From: Methanomicrobia archaeon DTU008 | Lineage (GTDB): Archaea; Thermoplasmatota; Thermoplasmata; Methanomassiliicoccales; Methanomassiliicoccaceae | Assembly (NCBI GenBank): GCA_001512965.1 | Contig: LFRW01000055.1 | Span: 1-38,265, forward strand | Direction: 5' to 3' | Length of the DNA: 38,265 nt | Part shown: piece by piece, positions 1-7,336 of the stretch | Position numbering within the stretch: position 1 is the first letter of the stretch | Layout: the number at the start of each line of letters is the position of its first letter | Notes under the pieces: model-generated | The model's database searches: none | What the model was told of the DNA's origin: nothing | The model's input: only the letters and a program-made list of their open reading frames with translations | Made by a program: the position numbers and the translations under genes

Positions 1-911
1 TCCTTCAGCTTGAACACCACGGCCTCCGTTCCCGAACGTGTGTTGGTGAAAACTATGGTGGTACGGTGCTCCAGGATCATCTGGTAGAGCAGGTCGTACA
101 TCTTCGAATTGACGATCTCGAACGGAAGGGTGGTCATGTCATCGGTGGGGCACAGCACCTTGAAGTCGAGCTCACGCTGCCGGATGATCTCGACCACGTT
201 TACATCGCGGGGCTTCCCGTTCTCGTAACCTACCAGGTAATGAGCCACATCCTCTATCGGCGCCAGCGTGGCGCTCAGTCCGATCCTCGTTATGGAATGG
301 TCGCAGTAGGCCTGCAGCCTCTCCAAGGTGAGGGAGAGGAACACTCCTCGTTTGGAGTCGCACACCTCGTGTATCTCATCCACGATCACGTACTCCACCC
401 GGGCAAGGCTGTTGCGGAACTTCGGAGCGGCCAGCACGAGCGCCAGAGATTCGGGCGTGGTGATGAGTATGTGAGGAGGCTTTCGAAGCATCTTCTGCCT
501 TTCCGCCTGGGACGTGTCACCGGTGCGCACTCCTACCCGTATCTCGGGGAAGTCCACACCCTCCGCGGCGGCTACCTCTCTGATGCCTTCGAGGGGCTCG
601 TTCAGGTTCCTGTTGATGTCATTGGCAAGTGCCTTGAGAGGTGATACATAGATGGCGTACACGCGGTCCTCGAGCCTTCCCTCCTTGGAGTACTTGAACA
701 GTTCATTGATGATCGAAAGGAAGGCGGTAAGGGTCTTGCCGGATCCGGTTGGAGACGATACCAGGACGCTCTTCCTCTCATGGATCAAGGGGATGGCATA
801 CGATTGTGGCTCCGTGAAGTCATTGAAACGGGATTGAAACCATTTTGCAATGAGCGGATCGAGGAGTTCGATCAACTCCTCCTTGGTGCAACGCTCTTTG
901 ACCTTCTTCAT
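1..911 (-). CDS. Lhr-type SF2 DNA/RNA helicase, N-terminal part (runs off window)
   Basis: Partial gene; the 3' end lies beyond base 1. Translation from the ATG at 911 gives about 303 residues with the SF2 helicase order: Q-motif FTEPQ (about 32-36), Walker A SPTGSGKT (53-60), TTPES (151-155), DEIH Walker B box (178-181) and SAT motif III (213-215), then the start of the second RecA-like domain (TTIVFTNTRSG). The spacing and the FTEPQSYAI and PLKALAND motifs match large helicases of the Lhr family, which unwind DNA or RNA-DNA hybrids and are linked to repair; the family name is from recognition, not a search. The start is supported by AGGAG eight bases upstream. A TATA-like stretch (about 950-960) lies further upstream. 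The C-terminal winged-helix and Lhr-core domains that would confirm the family are not in the window. Confidence 0.88.
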   Translation of the reverse strand, partial: MKKVKERCTKEELIELLDPLIAKWFQSRFNDFTEPQSYAIPLIHERKSVLVSSPTGSGKTLTAFLSIINELFKYSKEGRLEDRVYAIYVSPLKALANDINRNLNEPLEGIREVAAAEGVDFPEIRVGVRTGDTSQAERQKMLRKPPHILITTPESLALVLAAPKFRNSLARVEYVIVDEIHEVCDSKRGVFLSLTLERLQAYCDHSITRIGLSATLAPIEDVAHYLVGYENGKPRDVNVVEIIRQRELDFKVLCPTDDMTTLPFEIVNSKMYDLLYQMILEHRTTIVFTNTRSGTEAVVFKLK

Positions 912-1045
912 TAGATTTCTCCTGATAGTGAAATCACGTTCGATTACCCCTAGCTATATTAGTCATTTTCGGGAGGCGGTCCGAAAAACCAGAGTGGATG
1001 TTGCTCTGAAAGATTCATTAGAGGGTATGGCGTTCGTAATCTCGC

Positions 1046-1855
1046 ATGCGGAGCACAAAGATAGTCACCCTGGCTCTCGCAATGATCTTGACCGCCATCG
1101 TCCTGGTGCCTTCAGCCGTTGCTGAGGGACCGGTCCAATCGGACGGCCCGAATGAAGATGCAGGAGCCACCTTGGACACCACCGAAAAGGTGACCACCGT
1201 GCATGGATTCGTTAGGAACGAGACAGGACCGGTAAATGGTACATTAATACTCCTCAGTCTTTCTTCTGGACTCCCCCTCTATAACGCGAGCACCGACGTA
1301 AGCCGTGGTGGTGAATATCACCTCAAGAACGTTCAACCAGGTAGCTATCGGGTGATGATAGTGGTCTCCACTGGTTTTCTTTTTCTAGAAGAGAATAAGG
1401 AGGTCCACGAAGGAGAGAACGTATGGAACTGGACCTTGACGGCGAGATATGCCCTGCAAGGTGTCGTCAGGTCTGGTCAGAATCCCATGCCGGACGTCAC
1501 TGTCACGCTTATTTCGGAGAGAGGAGGGGACAAACACACCGTCACGACATCCGGCGATGGCGGATACGAGTTCAACGACCTTCTAGCAGGTAACTACACC
1601 GTCACCTTCTCCAAGAGCGGATATCGGACGATGGAGAAGGCGATCAGCCTGCCCGACGACAGCACCCTGGACATAGAGATGGAGCGCATGGGGCTCCCGG
1701 CCAGGGACGGGTTCCTGGCCGGCTATGACCTCGGCCATTCGCTCATGGTCGTCGCGCTCGGACTGGCCGTGGCGACGCTGATCGTCGCACTGTTCGCTCG
1801 ATACCAGGTGAGGAAGAAGCCAGAGCTCCTGAGCAGGGATGATTCAGAGGCCTAG
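1046..1855 (+). CDS. Secreted, membrane-anchored protein with two carboxypeptidase-regulatory-like beta domains
   Basis: 269 residues. It has a Sec-type signal sequence (about 1-26, positive MRSTK then a hydrophobic run ending in AVA), two beta-sandwich repeats and one C-terminal membrane helix (about 230-252) followed by basic RYQVRKK. Each repeat shows the pattern of a CarboxypepD_reg/Cna-B-like domain: V.G.V......P..gv.V.L, then G.Y....l..G.Y.v.......G, at about 50-130 and 135-210. Such domains are usually extracellular stalk or adhesion modules, so I infer a surface-exposed protein anchored by its C-terminus. N-glycosylation-type NxS/T sites are present (for example NGT and NYT). The 3' end overlaps the convergent fumarase beta gene by 12 bases. 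It ends in TAG. No enzymatic motif is visible. Confidence 0.8.
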   Translation: MRSTKIVTLALAMILTAIVLVPSAVAEGPVQSDGPNEDAGATLDTTEKVTTVHGFVRNETGPVNGTLILLSLSSGLPLYNASTDVSRGGEYHLKNVQPGSYRVMIVVSTGFLFLEENKEVHEGENVWNWTLTARYALQGVVRSGQNPMPDVTVTLISERGGDKHTVTTSGDGGYEFNDLLAGNYTVTFSKSGYRTMEKAISLPDDSTLDIEMERMGLPARDGFLAGYDLGHSLMVVALGLAVATLIVALFARYQVRKKPELLSRDDSEA

Positions 1856-2434
1856 GCGCAGCCTGACCGCGGGCAGGCTCTCCTGCACACGTTCCTCTAC
1901 CATCTCATATAGGGAGTTGCCATGAGCGTCGATGGCGACGGTCAAGGGGCCCAGGCCTTTGGCCTCCACGATCCATAACGCCTCTGGCATCCCGAGGTCG
2001 AGCCATTCCACGCCCCTGACCCTGCTTATGCCCTGGGCCGCCAGGACGGCCGCGCCACCGGTGAACGCAAGGTACACGCAGCCATGTTCCCTCATCGCCT
2101 CGACCGTGGGACGGGACATGCCGCCCTTTCCGATTATGGCCCTGATCCCGAACTCCCTGATGAAGTCTGGCTCAAGCGCGTTCATGCGCGCCGAGGTCGT
2201 CGGTCCGGCGGCGATCACCTTCCACCCCTTGGAGTCCCTTTTCACGATAGGACCGCAATGATAGAGAATCCCGTCCTCCAGGTCCACCGGCAACAGCTTC
2301 CCCTGACCATGGAGTTCGAGAGCCCTCATGTGCACCTCGTCCCGGCCGATGAAGACGGTACCGTCCACGCTCACTTGCTGTCCCACCCTGAGAGAGCGGA
2401 CCTCTTCCTCGGAGAGCGGCGCCTTAAGGATCAA
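1844..2434 (-). CDS. fumB: Fumarate hydratase class I, beta subunit (C-terminal type)
   Basis: 196 residues, matching the usual length of the separate beta subunit of two-part, iron-sulfur class I fumarases, which interconvert fumarate and malate. Recognisable features are the N-terminal MILKAPLSEEEVRSLRVGQ, VFIGRDEVHMRA, the YHCGPI motif, the GPTTSARMN substrate-binding segment and GKGGM (about 100-104). The gene lies directly downstream of, and overlaps by 11 bases, the alpha-subunit gene, so the two are co-transcribed and probably translationally coupled. The start codon is TTG with GGGAGG seven to eight bases upstream. Tartrate dehydratase beta subunits are similar; without substrate data fumarase is preferred because it is the common archaeal form. 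In the cytoplasm it would serve a partial TCA cycle or aspartate/fumarate recycling. Confidence 0.9.
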   Translation of the reverse strand: MILKAPLSEEEVRSLRVGQQVSVDGTVFIGRDEVHMRALELHGQGKLLPVDLEDGILYHCGPIVKRDSKGWKVIAAGPTTSARMNALEPDFIREFGIRAIIGKGGMSRPTVEAMREHGCVYLAFTGGAAVLAAQGISRVRGVEWLDLGMPEALWIVEAKGLGPLTVAIDAHGNSLYEMVEERVQESLPAVRLRLGL

Positions 2435-3305
2435 AGGGAGACCTCCCGAATCTCACTCTGCCGTCAGGATATATCCTTGCCGTGGCCCTGCGGGCGGCCC
2501 AGCACTGGAGGTTCACCGCCACCGGGAGCGATGCGGTGTGGCAGTATGCGGTGGAGACCCTTACACCGAGGACTGTGGTGTCTCCCCCCAGCCCCATGGG
2601 GCCAATGCCGGTGAGGTTGAGCGCCTCGGTCAGTTGGTCCTCGAGAGCTGCGAGCTCGGGGTCGATGTTCGGCAGGTCCAGCGGACGAAGCAGGGCCTCC
2701 TTGGCCAAGCTGACCGCCAGGTCCGAAGTTCCCCCTATGCCGACGCCGACGATCGTGGGAGGGCAAGGCCGCCCGCCGGCCCTGACCACTGTATCGAGGA
2801 TGAAACGCTTGACCCCGCTGATGCCGTCGGCCGGAGATAGCATGGCCAAGGCGGTCATGTTCTCCGAGCCAGCACCCTTGGGCAGCACTGTTATCTCAAG
2901 GAACTCATCGTCGGTCGGATAATGCACGATGTGCGGCAGGCCAACTGCCACGTTCGTTCCCGGGTTCTCCCTGGTCAGCGGATGTACGGCGTTGGGCCTC
3001 AGCGGTATCTCCTCAGTGGCTCGCGCGACCCCGCTCCTTATGCTCTCCTCTACGGAGGCGTCGACCGGCCCAGTGACATAGAAGACGTGGACGCCGGTGT
3101 CCTGGCACATGGGAACGGCCAGACGGTCGGCGGCATCGATGTTGTCCAAGATGGTGCGCAGCTGGGAGCGCGCCACCTCCGACGTCTCGCGAGACTCGGC
3201 GCGACGCAGCGCCTGGACCACGTCAGGCGGCAACGTCGTCACCGCGTCCCGGAGCAACTGGACGACTACCTCCTCTATCAGATTTCCGACCATGGTGGCC
3301 AACAT
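2424..3305 (-). CDS. fumA: Fumarate hydratase class I, alpha subunit (iron-sulfur)
   Basis: 293 residues of the N-terminal type subunit of class I fumarase/tartrate dehydratase. Three cysteines sit where the [4Fe-4S] ligands are expected: in MCQDTGVHVFYV (about 90), GRPCPPTIVGVGIGG (about 190) and AYCHTASLPVAVN (about 260). The ENPGTNVAVGLPHI segment is also typical. It is the first gene of a two-gene operon with the beta subunit (11-base overlap). Two starts are possible, 3305 and the ATG at 3293 (MVGNLIEE); I keep the longer one. A TATA-like element at 3346-3356 is placed to drive this gene leftwards and the ABC operon rightwards. Confidence 0.92.
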   Translation of the reverse strand: MLATMVGNLIEEVVVQLLRDAVTTLPPDVVQALRRAESRETSEVARSQLRTILDNIDAADRLAVPMCQDTGVHVFYVTGPVDASVEESIRSGVARATEEIPLRPNAVHPLTRENPGTNVAVGLPHIVHYPTDDEFLEITVLPKGAGSENMTALAMLSPADGISGVKRFILDTVVRAGGRPCPPTIVGVGIGGTSDLAVSLAKEALLRPLDLPNIDPELAALEDQLTEALNLTGIGPMGLGGDTTVLGVRVSTAYCHTASLPVAVNLQCWAARRATARIYPDGRVRFGRSPFDP

Positions 3306-3345
3306 CGCGCCGCCGTTAAAATAAACTGTCGGGGGCGCGCCATTT

Positions 3346-3356
3346 TTTATATAAAC
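3346..3356. promoter_or_regulatory. Shared near-symmetric TATA element between fumA and the ABC operon
   Basis: TTTATATAAAC lies in the 85-base gap between two divergent genes. Read rightwards it is about 30 bases before the expected transcription start of the ABC operon; read leftwards it is about 25-30 bases before the likely start of fumA transcription. Archaeal TATA boxes have this AT-rich form. That both directions use it is inference from position. Confidence 0.55.
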
Positions 3357-3367
3357 AACTCCTTGCT

Positions 3368-3386
3368 TTCCCCCTATTAGGGGGAA
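3368..3386. promoter_or_regulatory. Perfect 19-base palindrome at the ABC operon start (operator or RNA hairpin)
   Basis: TTCCCCCTATTAGGGGGAA is a perfect palindrome around one central base. It ends five bases before the TTG start at 3391, and its GGGGG half is also the only Shine-Dalgarno-like tract for that start. As DNA it would be an operator over the transcription start; as RNA it could form a 7-bp stem with a 5-base loop that hides the ribosome-binding site. Both roles are inferred from position. Confidence 0.55.
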
Positions 3387-3390
3387 TCAT

Positions 3391-4323
3391 TTGGAGCCCA
3401 TCGTCATAAAAGACCTCGTCAAGGACTTTGGGGGATTCAGGGCAGTCGACAACCTCAGCCTCACTGTCCGTAGCGGCACCTTCGTCGGCTTCCTCGGGCC
3501 GAACGGCGCGGGGAAGACCACCACCATCAAGATCCTGACCAACATGCTCAGGGCGACCAGCGGCTCTGCCTTCCTCAACGGCGTGGACGTCGTGAAGGAC
3601 CCCAAGGCGGCCATGGCCAGCCTGGGAGCTGTTGTGGAGACGCCTGAGTTCTACCCATATCTGACGCCAAACGAGACGCTTGCATACCTCGGAGAGCTTC
3701 GAGGCATGAGCCCCGAGGACATCCGCACCCGCACCAGAGAGGTGCTGGAGACTGTCAAGATGACCGAATGGGCGGACAAGCGCATAGGCAGCTTCTCCAA
3801 GGGCATGAAACAGCGCATAGCCATCGCACAGGCCATACTGCACAGGCCAGCGGTGGTCATTCTCGATGAGCCGACCTCGGGCCTCGACCCGCGTGGCATG
3901 GCGGAGGTGCGGAACATATTGGCAGGGTTGAAGAAGGAGGGATACACCATCTTCATGTCCTCCCACTTGCTGAACGAGGTGCAAGAGGTGTGCGATGAGG
4001 TGGCCCTGATCGACCGCGGGAAACTGCTTCGCTCGGGGCCGGTGGACGCTCTTCTAGGCTCTGTGAACGTTCATCGCATGGAGGTCCGGACCCTGCAGCA
4101 GATAGACGGCGCCTGGCTGAACAAGATATCGCAGCTGGAAGGCGTGCAGGAGCTGCGCGCCAACGGAGCCATGGGATTCTCCTTCACGCTCACCGGCGGA
4201 GACCAGGAGCAGGCCGAGATGTTGCGCAAGCTACAAGGCATCGAACTGGATGTGGTATCGTTCAGGGAGTCGGGCGTGGCGCTTGAGAATCTGTACCTTT
4301 CGATGATAAAGGAGTCGAGGTGA
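3391..4323 (+). CDS. ABC transporter ATP-binding protein (ABC-2 type)
   Basis: 310 residues. The nucleotide-binding domain is complete: Walker A GPNGAGKTT (about 36-44), Q-loop, a signature segment SFSKGMKQR (about 140-148) in place of the common LSGGQ, Walker B VVILDEPTSGLD (about 160-171) and a switch histidine in SSHLLNEV. SFSKGMKQR is common in the NatA/CcmA-like group that pairs with ABC-2 permeases. A C-terminal extension of about 90 residues follows. It powers the membrane protein encoded four bases downstream. The substrate cannot be told; relatives export drugs, lipids or sodium. The start is TTG, chosen because it follows GGGGG at the right distance and no ATG lies closer in frame. 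Confidence 0.9.
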   Translation: MEPIVIKDLVKDFGGFRAVDNLSLTVRSGTFVGFLGPNGAGKTTTIKILTNMLRATSGSAFLNGVDVVKDPKAAMASLGAVVETPEFYPYLTPNETLAYLGELRGMSPEDIRTRTREVLETVKMTEWADKRIGSFSKGMKQRIAIAQAILHRPAVVILDEPTSGLDPRGMAEVRNILAGLKKEGYTIFMSSHLLNEVQEVCDEVALIDRGKLLRSGPVDALLGSVNVHRMEVRTLQQIDGAWLNKISQLEGVQELRANGAMGFSFTLTGGDQEQAEMLRKLQGIELDVVSFRESGVALENLYLSMIKESR

Positions 4324-4327
4324 GCAC

Positions 4328-5176
4328 ATGAGCGAAGTAGCGCACACTGGCACGGGCGCGGCCCCTAGCGATATGCAACAGTCCCTTACCGTGATGAAAT
4401 ACGACCTGCTGAAGCATATGCGCAGCCGCCGCCTCCTAGGCATGTTCGCCATCGAGGCGATCCTTCTCGTCCTGATCGCTGGCCTTACTCTCGGGGAGAC
4501 GGCAAGACCGTTCATCGACACCATGGGCAACTTCGCCTCGCTGGCATCGACCTTGGTCATCATCGCTGCCACGCTCTTCGCCGGCGACGCGATCGTGTCG
4601 GAGTTCCAGGGCCGCACCGGCTACCTGCTGTTCCCCAACCCGATCAGACGCTCCTCCATCTTCATGGGCAAGTTCCTGTCCGCCACCCTTGCCACCATGG
4701 TCGTGGTGGTCATCTACTATGCCGTGGCCATAGGCATCAGTGCCGCGGTGTCCAGCAACCTGCAGAATTTCGAGCTGGCGTTCGCTTCGCTCGGCCTTGC
4801 GCTGTTGTACAGTGTCGCCGCGGTCGGACTGGGCATGCTGGTCAGCTCCTTCATGAAGGGGAGCACCGGGTCCCTGATCCTGACCTTCTTCCTGCTGTTC
4901 CTCATCTTGCCATCGGTGGACAGCATATTCTCGCTGGTCGATTACCCGCCGGTCATCTCACTGACGTTCGCATCCATGGCCATAACGGCAGTGCTCAGGG
5001 TGCCCTATCCGCCCGCGACCGACAAGTTGATCATTCCCCTGGAGGGCTTCGGCGAGTTCGTCACCTATATCCACACCCCCCCTGTACTGACAGCGGTGAC
5101 GGTCATGATCGCCTGGACCCTGGTGACGATCGTGCTGGCATACTTCCTGTTCCAGCGTAGAGAGATGTCGGCGTGA
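4328..5176 (+). CDS. ABC-2 family transporter permease
   Basis: 282 residues with six apparent membrane segments: about 35-55, 75-95, 115-145, 155-175, 185-205 and 255-275. The layout, with a cytoplasmic N-terminus (VMKYDLLKHMRSRR) and a GDAIVSEFQGRTGYLLFPNP amphipathic stretch between the second and third helices, is that of ABC-2 permeases. It begins four bases after the ATPase gene and ends with a 4-base overlap with the next gene, so the three genes form one operon. It would form the membrane channel of the exporter; the substrate is unknown. Confidence 0.87.
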   Translation: MSEVAHTGTGAAPSDMQQSLTVMKYDLLKHMRSRRLLGMFAIEAILLVLIAGLTLGETARPFIDTMGNFASLASTLVIIAATLFAGDAIVSEFQGRTGYLLFPNPIRRSSIFMGKFLSATLATMVVVVIYYAVAIGISAAVSSNLQNFELAFASLGLALLYSVAAVGLGMLVSSFMKGSTGSLILTFFLLFLILPSVDSIFSLVDYPPVISLTFASMAITAVLRVPYPPATDKLIIPLEGFGEFVTYIHTPPVLTAVTVMIAWTLVTIVLAYFLFQRREMSA

Positions 5177-5925
5177 CCGTAGCAGCGTTCATTCATGTCG
5201 GGGATGAACTGCTGACCGGTCGCATCGACCCCTATCCCAAGGGGATGCTCGAGCAGATGCGCCGGAGGGGCTCCAGCATCGCCTCCGTCACCATGGTCCG
5301 GGACGATGTGAGGGAGATAGTCTCGGCGTTCCGCTTCGCATTATCCCTGTCGCCCGACATCGTCGTGGTCACCGGCGGTCTGGGGCCGACCCTCGACGAT
5401 GTGACAAGGGAGGCGTTGGCCGAGCTGATGGGGGTCGAGCTGATCGTCAGCGAGGATGCGGCAGGATGGATGGACGAGGCATTGGCTCGAATGCATGGGC
5501 GGCCAGGACGAAGCGGGATAAGGCTGCGGATGGCCCGCGTGCCCAGGGGAGCGACGGCGCTTCGCAACATCGCGGGAGCGGCGTGCGGGGTGCGCGCTAC
5601 CGTCGACGGCGTCACCTTCTTCCTCCTTCCCGGGTTCCCCGAGGAGTCGATGCCGATGTTCGAAGCGTACGTCCTGCCCCTCGCGGATAGCGATGGCATG
5701 GAGGAACTGGAGACCAAGGTCTGGAAAGGGGAGAGTTCGCTGGAGCCCATCTTTCAGAAGGTCGTGTCCCGCTTCCAGGTGCGCATCGCCTCGCTTCCAG
5801 CGTCGGACTGGAAGGAGCGGGGCAACAGCGTGGTCATAAAAGGTCCGAAGGATGAGGTCATTAAGGCCATGGAATTCTTCAAGGACGAGGTCGGAAAGCT
5901 GGGACCAGACGTCAGTTGCCAATGA
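5173..5925 (+). CDS. CinA N-terminal/molybdopterin-binding-like domain protein
   Basis: 250 residues. The first about 170 residues form the MoaB/MogA/CinA-N fold, with the typical opening VGDELLTGRIDPYPKGM, the VVTGGLGPTLDDVTREALAE signature (about 65-85) and LLPGFPEE (about 152-159). No C-terminal amidohydrolase domain of full CinA is present, as is usual for archaeal stand-alone members. In other members this fold binds molybdopterin or hydrolyses ADP-ribose-type pyrophosphates, so the function here is open. The GTG start overlaps the permease stop by four bases, implying coupled translation with the transporter. The 3' end overlaps the convergent nmd3 gene by 14 bases. Confidence 0.85.
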   Translation: MTVAAFIHVGDELLTGRIDPYPKGMLEQMRRRGSSIASVTMVRDDVREIVSAFRFALSLSPDIVVVTGGLGPTLDDVTREALAELMGVELIVSEDAAGWMDEALARMHGRPGRSGIRLRMARVPRGATALRNIAGAACGVRATVDGVTFFLLPGFPEESMPMFEAYVLPLADSDGMEELETKVWKGESSLEPIFQKVVSRFQVRIASLPASDWKERGNSVVIKGPKDEVIKAMEFFKDEVGKLGPDVSCQ

Positions 5926-6940
5926 TATATAGCTCCCCCTCGTGGAGGAAGACCTTGATCGTGTCGCCCTTCCTCTCGAAGCCCTGAGGCTTGCGGACAT
6001 CCATCGTCTCGAACGTTACAGGGTGCATGAGCTGTAGCTCCCTCCTCCCTTCGCCTAGGACGACGGCCTCCTTCACATCCTCCTTGGTGCCCACCACCTT
6101 GACGTTCCGGAGGTCGACGTTCGTCATTGTGAGGTTGTCACCGTGCTTCAGGTTGCGTAGCTTGGCAGAATGTGGGCCGGTCGATTGTACCAGATACAGC
6201 TTGCCGCCTATCTCCACGATGTCCCTCACGCGGTACGGGGGAAGGCGGACCAGGTAGGTGACGCGATAGAGGTCCACCCCGTCCTTGCGGCCTTGCAGGG
6301 AGGACGATTCCTTGTACTCGGCGCCGTAGATCGATACCAGATTCCTCGCCAGCCCCTTCCCGAGGGCTATCGTGCTGAGATACAGGTCGTAGCCGCCATG
6401 GGCCTCCACGGCCTTGGCCATGAATGCGTCCCTGCTCTCCTTGGAAGCGGTTTCGACATAGGAGACGGAGCGCTTGAGGATCTCCGCCTTCTCATCGTCG
6501 GAGAAGCGCTTCCCCGTGGGGCGGATCTGCACGATGCTCTCATAGTAGTTGCCCTGGATCTTGTTGCACCTTGGGCAGGCGTCCCTCTTGAAGCGGACCA
6601 CCGTCTCGCTCTCTTCCACGGTCTCCAGGTCTTCATGCGCCACGGTGGCCATGACGTGCACATGGTATGACTTGCGATCGATCTCCCTTGCATCGATCTC
6701 GAGGTCTCGCACCATGGCGTCCTTCCTCACCTTCAGGTTCGCCGCTACATGGTCGTAGACGGCGTCCAGATCGCTGTCGTAATGTACCCATCTCTTGTCC
6801 ATCAGGTACTCATCGCAATGAGCGCATTGTTGCAGGTTCAAGTGATCGGGCAACTGGGTGAAGCGATTGCTCTGCAGGTAGCAGGACGCGCACAGGCTGT
6901 CGTAAGTCCTCCCTTCCTTTCCGCATCTGACACAGAACAT
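5912..6940 (-). CDS. nmd3: Nmd3-family ribosomal large-subunit biogenesis protein
   Basis: 342 residues. The N-terminus carries the Nmd3 zinc-binding cysteines: FCVRCGKEG, LCASCYL, QCAHCDEY, and later CPRCNK (about 135-140), followed by the conserved central region with KRFSDDEKAEIL and a C-terminal OB-like beta-rich part (VEIGGKLYLV). In eukaryotes Nmd3 is the 60S export adaptor; archaeal homologues lack the export tail and are thought to act in 50S subunit maturation. The TATA-like CTATATATTC at 6971-6980 on the opposite strand lies about 25-30 bases before a start site only a few bases upstream of the ATG, suggesting a nearly leaderless transcript. Confidence 0.9.
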   Translation of the reverse strand: MFCVRCGKEGRTYDSLCASCYLQSNRFTQLPDHLNLQQCAHCDEYLMDKRWVHYDSDLDAVYDHVAANLKVRKDAMVRDLEIDAREIDRKSYHVHVMATVAHEDLETVEESETVVRFKRDACPRCNKIQGNYYESIVQIRPTGKRFSDDEKAEILKRSVSYVETASKESRDAFMAKAVEAHGGYDLYLSTIALGKGLARNLVSIYGAEYKESSSLQGRKDGVDLYRVTYLVRLPPYRVRDIVEIGGKLYLVQSTGPHSAKLRNLKHGDNLTMTNVDLRNVKVVGTKEDVKEAVVLGEGRRELQLMHPVTFETMDVRKPQGFERKGDTIKVFLHEGELYIIGN

Positions 6941-6969
6941 GGGACCGATGGAGTGCCATAAGTGGTGAA

Positions 6970-6980
6970 GCTATATATTC
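6970..6980 (-). promoter_or_regulatory. TATA element for nmd3
   Basis: Read on the minus strand this is GAATATATAGC, centred about 35 bases before the nmd3 ATG at 6940. With the normal 25-base TATA-to-start distance the transcript would begin about ten bases before the ATG. Confidence 0.5.
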
Positions 6981-7040
6981 GAATGCACGACGCGGTCGGG
7001 TCCGCCCCATCATGCCGGACGGGTCGGACGGGGCGCACCG

Positions 7041-7334
7041 TCACATCTTGGCCAGCTGGGCGTGGGGAACGCCCTCGATCATGAGCACGTTGCCGCGGTC
7101 GATGTAGCCCCCCTGTATCGCCACCTCGATGACCTTCTCCCCTACCAGATTGGCGACGGTGCACATGGATAGGCGATTGAGAAGCAACTCCTCGTCAGCA
7201 TCCTCGCCCTCGTAGAACGAAGGCAGCACTTCCAGTCGAAGCTGGCCCTCCCTGAGCTTTCTTCCCAGCAGATCCTTGTCGGCGGCAGCCAGCAATAGAT
7301 CGTTCCCACAGCGGTGCATCTTGACCGTGAACAT
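7041..7334 (-). CDS. DUF424 family protein
   Basis: 97 residues from the chosen ATG at 7334 (99 from the alternative ATG at 7340). The sequence FTVKMHRCGNDLLLAAADKDLLGRKLREGQLRLEV and the later ATVANLV-like segment (CTVANLVGEKVIEVA) match DUF424, a small archaeal family of unknown function. The gene follows mcm: the outer ATG overlaps the mcm stop by four bases (ATGA), while GGAGGG sits nine bases before the inner ATG, which I therefore prefer. Coupling to mcm is clear from the overlap, but it does not reveal a function. Confidence 0.82.
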   Translation of the reverse strand: MFTVKMHRCGNDLLLAAADKDLLGRKLREGQLRLEVLPSFYEGEDADEELLLNRLSMCTVANLVGEKVIEVAIQGGYIDRGNVLMIEGVPHAQLAKM

Positions 7335-7336
7335 GT

